64,000 nt of DNA, taken from contig NZ_CP073714.1 in assembly GCF_023101145.1 (NCBI RefSeq), positions 5,580,001-5,644,000 on the forward strand, written 5' to 3'. Source of the stretch: Paenibacillus pabuli. Lineage in GTDB: Bacteria; Bacillota; Bacilli; Paenibacillales; Paenibacillaceae. Positions 48,639 to 56,191 of the stretch are shown piece after piece. The translations under genes and the position numbers were made by a program. Positions within the stretch are counted from its first letter, which is position 1. The number at the start of each line of letters is the position of its first letter. The notes below the pieces were generated by a model that made no database searches, was not told the origin of the DNA, and saw nothing but the letters and a program-made list of their open reading frames with translations.

Positions 48639-50915
48639 TTAATTGCTGGCATTCAACATCAACAGCGTTGTATGCGGCGAATCATGACCTACTGCGTAGT
48701 AATAGCCGTTGTAACGGATTCTGCGAGGTTCAAATCCAACCTGTCTTCCCTGCCCAACTGCTTCCGAGGCAAGCGTCACGCTTCCGTCCACTCCGGTTGT
48801 CCCGCTGATGTAACGTCCTGCCGCATAAGTAAATCTCCCCTCGACTTTCGCCCCTGGAAGTACCACGCCTGAATCATAATCTCTGACCTTCAGTGTGACG
48901 GATACCACTGATCCGCCATAGACCAGATTCATGTCCGTTACAATCATTGGCTTCAATGGGGTGCTGCCGGTGGTCGCCGACACTTCATCGGTGAGAGGCC
49001 CAATATTGCCACGCAAATCACGGGCGGCAATACGATAGTAGTATGTCGTATCCGCCAGCAGTCCCTTGTCCTGGTAATTCAGGGCGCGGGCGAGTCCAAC
49101 GATATCCGAAGCGACAGGCGTGAACCCCTGCACGGTACTTCGGTAGATCACATAGCGTTCCACTTCCATGTTATCCGAAGCCATTCCATAATTCAGATGT
49201 ACAGTCTGATAATCTGTGGCCTCGATGGAAGGAACCCCTGAAAGTGCTGAAGGGGCTTCCTGGTCATCCGGTGCTGTCCAAACTACACCGCCCGGCCCCC
49301 AATAAGAAGGAAGTGCCCGGTAGGAATCATAGTGATGGACGGCAATACCGCCAAAGGCACTGTTCTGCCCGTAAGCTGCATATACCTTATTCAGCTCAGC
49401 TTCCATGTGGATGCGGCCCTCCTCCCAGAAGGTAATGGCCTCCGGGTCGCCACTGTTGGCAATATCCAGTGTTTCCACACCAATCACCACGGAATTCGGC
49501 TTGCCAATCTGATCTGCATAAGCCAGCTCTCCCGCAGCCCCGGCTATAATGCCAGCGGAGCCATCAGCTGTATCCCGGTAATCCATAATGGAGATATAGT
49601 CGGAGATATCCTGAACATGCTCGGACAGCCATTTGCTGGAGCCATTCCATGAAATATTTGCTGCTTGATCCGATGTGTCATACCACTTGGGCACGGCAGG
49701 GCCGAACGGAAGCCGGATGCCTGCGGTATCCCTGCGATCAATCATCTTTTGCAGGCCATCCAGATACTCCTTCTGCAGGAAATGACTTGGGTCTTTAAAG
49801 TCAGGAGAAATATAAGGTTCAATATCCACATTAATACCGTCAAACTTCTCCGTGTCCCCCGCTGCAAGATTGTAATTGATGACCTGCTCCATTTCCTGTA
49901 CAGCATGGTGGTGATATTTCTCGTAAGCACCCATATAGGCTGGCGTAGTGCCACCTGCAATTAACGCATGCACCTGCAAATTGTTGCTGTGCGCCCAACT
50001 CACGAAAGAACGCAGCTCCGCTTCCTGCGCTTCGAGCGCATCGTATCCGGCATAACCGCCCACTGCAAAATAAAGCGTCTGGACCGGTGTTTGACCGAAT
50101 GTCTGCGTATCCGTGATAAATGATTCCAGCACCTGGCGTGATCCAGGGTTCAGCAGCAGTTTATAACTCTCCGGTTCCCAGATCCACATGGCCCGCTCCT
50201 GTACAGGAAGAGGAACGGCAGTCTCATGCGCCCCGGTTCCAACCTGAGCATACACCGTCGGGCTATAACCATAACGCTCCGGTGCGCTGGCCGCTCTAGC
50301 CTCCAGACTGACCGTGCGATCGCCAAGTCCCGCCGTGTCCCAGCTGTATACATATTCAGGGCCTTGCTGAACAGCTTCCTCCCATGGCCCGCGGTTCACC
50401 CGAACCTCTACCAGTATGATCGGAAGTGGAGAACTGGTCTGGACAGAGACCTCCACCTGACCGCTAAGAGACACGCCCTCGGATGGCCCGGTTATGGTTA
50501 CAACAGGGACAGCACCTGCCGGGTTATTAACGGTAAGAATGGCTGGCTGGCCCCATACCCCGTAACGGGTGGACGTATCCAGTCCACGGACCACCAGTTC
50601 CACAGTCCCGTTATAGGCTGACGTATCCAGCATATACGACCAGGAGCCGCTGTCATCCCCTTCCGGATCATGTAATACCACTTCGAATTGAGCCGTTCCG
50701 TTCACAAACAGTCGAATGTCATATAGGTCGGTATAACTGCCCCCAATTTCCACCAGCCCTCCATCTGACACATAACCGCCCGCAGGGGCATCCAGTGAAA
50801 TTGAACCCGCCGCTTCTGCCTTGCCAGGGACAGCTATTGCAATGGACACCAACCAGATCAACAGAAACAATCCCAGTCTGAATCCGGAGTACACACGCAG
50901 ATGCTGCTTTTTCAT
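48639..50915 (-). CDS. Secreted GH18-like TIM-barrel protein with Ig/FN3 modules
   Basis: 758 residues. Signal peptide about 1-36 (LGLFLLIWLVSIAIAVPG, AEAA). Two Ig-like modules (about 38-130 and 135-230), then a barrel (about 240-560) with FDGINVDIEPY where GH18 enzymes have D-x-x-D-x-D-x-E. The second Asp is Asn here and the catalytic Glu is kept. ISIMDYRDTADG resembles a barrel C-end strand. An FN3 domain (about 570-660) and a C-terminal beta domain follow. Probably an extracellular enzyme producing oligomers for the operon's transporter, but chitinase activity is not certain. Confidence 0.7.
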   Translation of the reverse strand: MKKQHLRVYSGFRLGLFLLIWLVSIAIAVPGKAEAAGSISLDAPAGGYVSDGGLVEIGGSYTDLYDIRLFVNGTAQFEVVLHDPEGDDSGSWSYMLDTSAYNGTVELVVRGLDTSTRYGVWGQPAILTVNNPAGAVPVVTITGPSEGVSLSGQVEVSVQTSSPLPIILVEVRVNRGPWEEAVQQGPEYVYSWDTAGLGDRTVSLEARAASAPERYGYSPTVYAQVGTGAHETAVPLPVQERAMWIWEPESYKLLLNPGSRQVLESFITDTQTFGQTPVQTLYFAVGGYAGYDALEAQEAELRSFVSWAHSNNLQVHALIAGGTTPAYMGAYEKYHHHAVQEMEQVINYNLAAGDTEKFDGINVDIEPYISPDFKDPSHFLQKEYLDGLQKMIDRRDTAGIRLPFGPAVPKWYDTSDQAANISWNGSSKWLSEHVQDISDYISIMDYRDTADGSAGIIAGAAGELAYADQIGKPNSVVIGVETLDIANSGDPEAITFWEEGRIHMEAELNKVYAAYGQNSAFGGIAVHHYDSYRALPSYWGPGGVVWTAPDDQEAPSALSGVPSIEATDYQTVHLNYGMASDNMEVERYVIYRSTVQGFTPVASDIVGLARALNYQDKGLLADTTYYYRIAARDLRGNIGPLTDEVSATTGSTPLKPMIVTDMNLVYGGSVVSVTLKVRDYDSGVVLPGAKVEGRFTYAAGRYISGTTGVDGSVTLASEAVGQGRQVGFEPRRIRYNGYYYAVGHDSPHTTLLMLNASN

Positions 50916-50974
50916 AAGCGAAGCCTCCTTTTGCCATTCTGTAATGGTCTAGGATTCCTGTGCCGTACATTCGC

Positions 50975-52534
50975 TCATTTCGCACTCAACTGAACATTCT
51001 GAACACGGTCATACGCTTCCTTATAGGTGTTCAGCAGCTTATCTACCCCAAGATTGTTGATTTCCTCCACATATTTCTCCCAATCCGCCAGGCTCCGCGA
51101 ACCCGTAACAAATTTGGCAAAGCTCTCGTCACGGTGCTTTTTGATCGCCTGACCCGTAATGGATATGACTTCATTTTCTGCTTCTGTAAAAGCAGGTCTT
51201 GGCTGCATTGCAGAAGGATCATATTTGACCGCTTCTTCATACGCTTGCTTCAAATCGTCCGAGAAAAGCGACAAGTGGGCGTTAAAATCAATCCAGGTGT
51301 AGGTCCCGCTCGTTTGAAGCCCTGTCTGCTTGCGCATTTCAATGACATCGTTATACTCCGGCTTGAACTTGATCGTATCGCCTTCCTTTACAAAGGTCTC
51401 GCCTTCCACACCCCAGCTGCTAAGCGTGCGCCCTTCCTCGGAATAAAAAAAGTCCATATACTTCATCACATCATCAATGTTCTTGGAGGTCGAGGCCACC
51501 GTCAATCCGCCTTCCATATAATGAAAATACGGATTCAGCTGTTTGCCCCCAGATATGCCTGCCGGAGGGGCCATAAATTGCATGTTGAACTCCGGATTCT
51601 CCTGCTGCATGGCATTATTGAAAAAATCTATCCGACTGATATAATCAATGGTCACGAACGATTTACCTGTCGATACCATATCCTGCCACTGCTTGGTTTG
51701 TAGGGATAAAAAGTCTGGTGGGACCAACCCTTCATCGTAAAAACGTTTCCACATCCCAACCATGGCCTTGTAATTATCTTCTGTTGGTCCATAACGCCAT
51801 TCTTTCTGGTCAAAATCATAGTAGGCACCCTCACCCGTTTCGTAGTTCACCGTCATATTGGCATTCATCTCATCCGGGATCTGACCGTAGCGGATGGAGA
51901 GCGGATAACTGTTTGGGTATTTCTCCTTCAGTGTCTTCAGTGCCTCATGCAGCTCCTCATAGGTTGTTGGAACCTGAATGCCTTCCTTATCAAAAACATC
52001 CTTACGGTACATCCAGATCATACGATTCGTCTCACCGAAACCCTGATTGGGGAACATATACATTTTACCGTCGGCGGACAGGGCCGCCTTCGCCTCCTCA
52101 GGATATTCCTTCATCCATGCCTTCAGATTCGGCATACTGTCCATATGCTCCATCAGATCCACCAGTGCACCCTGTTGACCGAACTTGTTTGAATCCTTTC
52201 GATTCGGCATATACATCAGATCAGGCAGCGCTTTGGAGGCAATGGCCAGGTTCAGGCTCTCATCCAGTTTGCCAGAAGGTGTCTGCACTTCCAGCGTGAC
52301 GCCAGTCTTTTCCTTTAACCAGCTCCAAACGGGCCAGCTCTTGGAATAAGGGAACGTGGCATTATTGTCCAGCAGCGCCGTAAAGGTCTTTCCCGCTCCA
52401 GTGGAGTTATCAGTGATTCCGGTACTGTTCCCCTTGCTATTCGTTTGAGGGTCGGCACCATTGCCGCCGCTACACCCTGCAACCATCGTTACTGCAATCA
52501 ACAGGGGAAGTATTACCGATTTCCATTTGCCCAT
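50975..52534 (-). CDS. Solute-binding lipoprotein of a sugar ABC transporter
   Basis: 519 residues with lipobox VAGCSGG (Cys near 21) and a Gly/Asn/Ser-rich linker. The mature part follows the LplA/family 1 binding-protein pattern (VTLEVQTPSGKLDESLNLAIASKALPDLMYM, GALVDLMEHMDSMPNLKAWM, KMYMFPNQGFGETNRMIWMYRKDVFDKEGI). It receives the oligosaccharide outside the membrane and passes it to the two permeases encoded upstream. Confidence 0.88.
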   Translation of the reverse strand: MGKWKSVILPLLIAVTMVAGCSGGNGADPQTNSKGNSTGITDNSTGAGKTFTALLDNNATFPYSKSWPVWSWLKEKTGVTLEVQTPSGKLDESLNLAIASKALPDLMYMPNRKDSNKFGQQGALVDLMEHMDSMPNLKAWMKEYPEEAKAALSADGKMYMFPNQGFGETNRMIWMYRKDVFDKEGIQVPTTYEELHEALKTLKEKYPNSYPLSIRYGQIPDEMNANMTVNYETGEGAYYDFDQKEWRYGPTEDNYKAMVGMWKRFYDEGLVPPDFLSLQTKQWQDMVSTGKSFVTIDYISRIDFFNNAMQQENPEFNMQFMAPPAGISGGKQLNPYFHYMEGGLTVASTSKNIDDVMKYMDFFYSEEGRTLSSWGVEGETFVKEGDTIKFKPEYNDVIEMRKQTGLQTSGTYTWIDFNAHLSLFSDDLKQAYEEAVKYDPSAMQPRPAFTEAENEVISITGQAIKKHRDESFAKFVTGSRSLADWEKYVEEINNLGVDKLLNTYKEAYDRVQNVQLSAK

Positions 52535-52590
52535 AAGCTTCTCTCCCTTAATCTGAATTTGCGGTGCATTTCCTTGTTAGCCTATAGACC

Positions 52591-53460
52591 TCAGCCTTTG
52601 ACCGCACCTACCATGGCTCCCTTGACGAAATACTTCTGTACAAACGGATAAATGACCAGAATAGGCAGAGTTGAGACCATAATAGTTGCATACTTCAGCG
52701 ATTCCTCCACCACCAAGTTATCTCCCCCAATAGATGTTACGTCGCCTGAGCTTGCACTGCCGGCCAGCACGAGATTACGCAGCAGCACCTGGAGCGGAAA
52801 CAAATCGGGAGATCTTAAATAGAGCAGCGGGAAGATGAAGTTGTTCCACATACCCACGGCATAAAAAAGAGCAATCGTCGCAAAGGATGCCTTGGACAGC
52901 GGCACAATAATACGGATGAAGATGCCAATATCATTCAGACCGTCCATACGTCCCGATTCCTCTAGCTCTTTGGGAATGCCCGAGAAGAACGTGCGCATCA
53001 GAATGAGGTTCCAGGTGCTGACTGCCCCCGGGAGAACCATGCCCCATACGGTGTCCACCAGATTCAAGGAACGGACCACCAGGAATGTCGGAATCATCCC
53101 GCCGCTGAAAAACATGGTAATGACGATCAAAACGGTGAAGCTGTTGCGCAGTGCCATGTCCTTTCTTGACAATGCGTAAGCTCCCGTTGAGGTGACCACC
53201 AGCGAGATGATTGTGCCAAGTACGGTATAAATGATCGTATTTCGGTAAGCCGTCCAGATTTGCGGATCACCCAGCACCAATTGGTACATGCTCAGATTGA
53301 AGCCCTTGGGCCAGAAGGAAATATTGTTTTGCATGACGTTCACATTACTGCTGAGGGAAACCGCCAGCATATGAAGGAACGGATAGAGTGTGATTACCAC
53401 AACAAACAGCAGGATCAGGGATGCTACAACGTTAAACCAGGAAAAACGGAGTGATTTCAC
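52591..53460 (-). CDS. Sugar ABC permease, LplC/YtcP-like
   Basis: 289 residues, six helices. EAA loop: ELEESGRMDGLNDIGIFIRIIVPLSKAS. Starts MKSLRFSWFNVVASLILLF and ends with the family-typical YFVKGAMVGAVKG. Pairs with the permease encoded upstream and contacts an ATPase that is not encoded here. Confidence 0.9.
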   Translation of the reverse strand: MKSLRFSWFNVVASLILLFVVVITLYPFLHMLAVSLSSNVNVMQNNISFWPKGFNLSMYQLVLGDPQIWTAYRNTIIYTVLGTIISLVVTSTGAYALSRKDMALRNSFTVLIVITMFFSGGMIPTFLVVRSLNLVDTVWGMVLPGAVSTWNLILMRTFFSGIPKELEESGRMDGLNDIGIFIRIIVPLSKASFATIALFYAVGMWNNFIFPLLYLRSPDLFPLQVLLRNLVLAGSASSGDVTSIGGDNLVVEESLKYATIMVSTLPILVIYPFVQKYFVKGAMVGAVKG

Positions 53461-53481
53461 GATTTCACGTCACACCTCTTT

Positions 53482-54450
53482 CTACCATAAACTGGTCTCA
53501 CTTAATCGGCGGCTGAGCCAATTGGCCGTGCAAATGAATATCAGACTGATGACTCCCATGAACAAATCAATGGATGCACCATAGCTGAAATTCCCCTGTA
53601 CCATGCCAACCCTGTAGACATAAGTGCTAATAATATCAGCTGTATCGTAGATCGCCGGATTCTGCATCAGGAAGACTTTCTCGAAGCCAATTTCCAGCAC
53701 TTTGCCGATATTTAGAATCAATGTAATGACGATCGCGGGAGATATGCCGGGCAGTGTGACATGCCAGATTTTACGCAATCGGCTTGCTCCGTCCATATCC
53801 GCAGCTTCATACAATTGAGGATCGATTGCAGTCAGTGCGGCCAAATAAATAATGGTTTCCCAGCCGATATGCTGCCAGATTTCTGACAGGACATAGATGC
53901 CCCGGAACAGCCCCGGCTCATTCATGAAGTTGATCGGTCCGATGCCGATACCTGCCAGCAAATTGTTAATTAGCCCCCCGGTTGGGGACAGGAACATAAT
54001 CACCATACTCGCCACAATAACATTGGAGATGAAATGCGGCAGATAGCTGACCGTCTGTACAAAACGCTTGTATGCTGCCCTTCGTACCTCATTGAGCAGA
54101 ATGGCAAGCAGGATTGGAGCCGGAAAGCCAAACACCAGCTTATACAGTCCCAGCAGAAACGTATTTTTCATCAGCGGCCAAAAATCGGGATTCTCCAGAA
54201 ACATTCGGTAATATTTGAACCCCACCCAATCACTGGCCCAAATTCCTTTAAACAAATTGTAATCCTTGAACGTGATGACCAGACCAAACATCGGCGCATA
54301 GCGGAAGATCAAATAATACAGGAGGCATGGCAGGAATAGCAGCCATAGCGCCTTGTTCCTGTTCCAGGTTCTGATCAAACGTGACTTCCGCCGAGGCGGC
54401 CGGTGTGCTTCCTTTTGCAGTATGTGCTGCGTTACGCCAGCATCAGCCAT
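53482..54450 (-). CDS. Sugar ABC permease, LplB/YtcP-like
   Basis: 322 residues from the ATG at 54450, which fits AGAGGGGG better than the ATG two codons earlier. Six helices, IIYLAALTAIDPQLYEAADMDGASRLRKIWHVTLPGI is the EAA loop. First gene of the operon, read from the CcpA-like-site promoter in the upstream repeat. Confidence 0.9.
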   Translation of the reverse strand: MADAGVTQHILQKEAHRPPRRKSRLIRTWNRNKALWLLFLPCLLYYLIFRYAPMFGLVITFKDYNLFKGIWASDWVGFKYYRMFLENPDFWPLMKNTFLLGLYKLVFGFPAPILLAILLNEVRRAAYKRFVQTVSYLPHFISNVIVASMVIMFLSPTGGLINNLLAGIGIGPINFMNEPGLFRGIYVLSEIWQHIGWETIIYLAALTAIDPQLYEAADMDGASRLRKIWHVTLPGISPAIVITLILNIGKVLEIGFEKVFLMQNPAIYDTADIISTYVYRVGMVQGNFSYGASIDLFMGVISLIFICTANWLSRRLSETSLW

Positions 54451-54489
54451 CGGCATGCCCCCTCTTGCTTTTAATGATTGTAATCGACC

Positions 54490-54670
54490 TATATGTTAGA
54501 TAACTTACCCACGGATTCCGGGGTTCGTCTCCGAATTATAGCGATAATCGTTTAGAAAGCGCTATCTACATGTTATATAACTTTTCGTCTTTACCCCTTT
54601 TTTCCATATATCCGTGTATAAATCAGTAAAAATGCATATTGTTTGTGTCAGATTTATGCCGCTATGATCG
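54490..54670. repeat. Regulatory direct repeat, copy A
   Basis: About 180 bases repeated at 55,963-56,143. Shared blocks include CCGAATTATAG, GTTATATAACTTTTCGTCTTTAC, and TTGTTTGTGTCAGATTTATG followed by CCGCTATGAT. Each copy has a leftward TATAAT, a catabolite-repression-like site, two TATGTTA-N2-TAACTT motifs about 77 bases apart, and a rightward TTGTTT-18-TATGAT promoter. In copy A the rightward promoter faces no regulator gene, only the end of the lipoprotein gene. Confidence 0.85.
54535..54583 (-). promoter_or_regulatory. Promoter of the hexosamine operon with a CcpA-like site and palindrome
   Basis: Minus-strand TATAAT at 54535-54540 with no good -35. AGAAAGCGCTATCT (54554-54567) matches the cre consensus at 13 of 14 positions and covers the -35 place. 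GTTATATAAC palindrome at 54572-54581. Carbon catabolite repression and activator dependence are inferred. Confidence 0.55.
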
Positions 54671-54752
54671 GATTAACTCTGCTGACCCATGACATGCTTC
54701 TGTCTTTACTAAACCGATCCTTGATAGATTGCACAGGTGAGGGGCACAGACC

Positions 54753-54796
54753 AAAAAAAACGCGATTCACAGAGGTAAATAACCTTGTAATTCGCG
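54753..54796 (-). terminator. Terminator of the inserted lipoprotein gene
   Basis: Minus-strand CGCGAATTACA and TGTGAATCGCG with an inner AGGT/ACCT stem, followed by eight T. Confidence 0.8.
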
Positions 54797-54812
54797 CTTT
54801 ATCGTTTCGTAT

Positions 54813-55523
54813 TCATTGGTCATTGACTTTGGCTTTTACATGAAATTCAATTAGATATTTTTTTATCCATTCACTATTATTCCAGATTTCAGGATTGTCA
54901 ATAATCTGATTTTCTCCACGTACAGTGGAATCATAGCTATCCTTACCACTAGTATACCAATCAACAATGACTAACTTTTCATTCAAACTTTGGATAAGAA
55001 ATTCAGTAGGTTCAGCAAAGCTCCCTACATCCTTTTGGACACGTGCATCTAATTTTAAATAAAAAAAACTTTTATCGTCTCCAACAAATTCGACTTGTCT
55101 AGCCCCAATATCAACACTTGTCACCAGGTTATAAGTGAGCTTATTCTTAAGGAATAACTCATATTGGGTTGTAATTTTTTTTTGCGTATATTGTTTAAGG
55201 CTTTCGTTATTCATATACTTGTCCAAATTGATGTCTGCACCGTTCCAGGTTGCTTTATAATATTCAGACAGAGCTTGCGCACACATTGTATAAGCTGTTT
55301 CAAAATCCAAAACAGACAGATTATTTTCATCCACAGCTAGAAAAACTTCGGAATTTCTTACTGAATTCTCTTTTGTGCTCGGCGAATTTTTCGTATGGTT
55401 AGCATCCTTCGTACTGATGTCTTCCGCAACAACAGCAGTTTTATCTTCGTTAACACTATTCTTAGCCTGATCGCATGCGCTAAGGGTGACTAAAATAACT
55501 AATAACAAACACACTCGTTTCAT
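54813..55523 (-). CDS. Lipoprotein of unknown function between the two regulatory repeats
   Basis: 236 residues, lipobox LSAC (Cys 17) then a Lys/Asn/Ser-rich linker to about 55. The mature domain (about 62-230) mixes helices and strands (FETAYTMCAQALSEYYKATW, SFFYLKLDARVQKDV, LVIVDWYTSGKDSYDSTVRGENQI). Much more AT-rich than the operon on its left and the regulator on its right. With direct repeats on both sides, it looks like a later insertion into the locus. Possibly expressed from the leftward promoter in repeat copy B. Confidence 0.65.
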   Translation of the reverse strand: MKRVCLLLVILVTLSACDQAKNSVNEDKTAVVAEDISTKDANHTKNSPSTKENSVRNSEVFLAVDENNLSVLDFETAYTMCAQALSEYYKATWNGADINLDKYMNNESLKQYTQKKITTQYELFLKNKLTYNLVTSVDIGARQVEFVGDDKSFFYLKLDARVQKDVGSFAEPTEFLIQSLNEKLVIVDWYTSGKDSYDSTVRGENQIIDNPEIWNNSEWIKKYLIEFHVKAKVNDQ

Positions 55524-55962
55524 TGCATTTCCTCCAGTGTATATTTTTCAATCTCACAATCAGGGCAGGGTTAACGAGCCTTTTGTTCTCACCGGGATAA
55601 AAGCTCCAAGAACTAAATTTGGGATAGTTTCGTAATATTCAGTAAGAATAGTTGAATGTCGTCAATTAATGTAGGATCCGCTTAAATAAAATTGCAGCAC
55701 GTCTCCAATTTGATATGGATACCTGCACTGGGATTTTATTTAAACAGCATCCCTCACCCTCCTTTTTTCAGATGAAGATATTACCAAATAGATGCAACAA
55801 ATCCCAATATATACGATTTAATATCTGTTGACAATGATTACAACGAACCAATAAATGAAAGAATTTAATTGCTGCAATTTTTTATAGGCTCTGATTCAAC
55901 ACCACTTTTGTCGAGGCGGTTCATGCGCTTCTTTATACGTTTAGCTTAAATAAATTCATTTG
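55524..55962. other. AT-rich intergenic region
   Basis: About 440 bases between the lipoprotein start and repeat copy B. AT-rich, no open frame with a ribosome site, no clear hairpin terminator. It belongs to the inserted segment. Confidence 0.4.
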
Positions 55963-56143
55963 AACTATATGTCAGCTAACTTCCCTAAAAATCAAGGGTT
56001 CACCTCCGAATTATAGCTATAACTCGTTAGAAAACGCTGTCAATATGTTATATAACTTTTCGTCTTTACTCCTTTTTTCCAGATATCCGCGTATAATTCA
56101 GTAAAAGTGTATATTGTTTGTGTCAGATTTATGCCGCTATGAT
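55963..56143. repeat. Regulatory direct repeat, copy B
   Basis: Partner of 54,490-54,670. A second cre-like site AGAAAACGCTGTCA (56029-56042, 12 of 14), leftward TATAAT near 56,010, motifs TATATGTCAGCTAACTT (55966) and AATATGTTATATAACTT (56042), and the rightward promoter that drives the AraC regulator. Confidence 0.85.
56114..56143 (+). promoter_or_regulatory. Promoter of the AraC regulator gene
   Basis: TTGTTT, 18 bases, TATGAT, about 50 bases before the start. Confidence 0.5.
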
Positions 56144-56191
56144 AGGAAGAGACCATATGAGCTAAAGCTTTACTCAAGGGGGAATACCATA

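Noticed and set aside
54643-54843. 66-residue plus-strand frame downstream of the orphan rightward promoter in repeat copy A
   Set aside because: No ribosome site, and it crosses the lipoprotein terminator and stop. Most likely chance.
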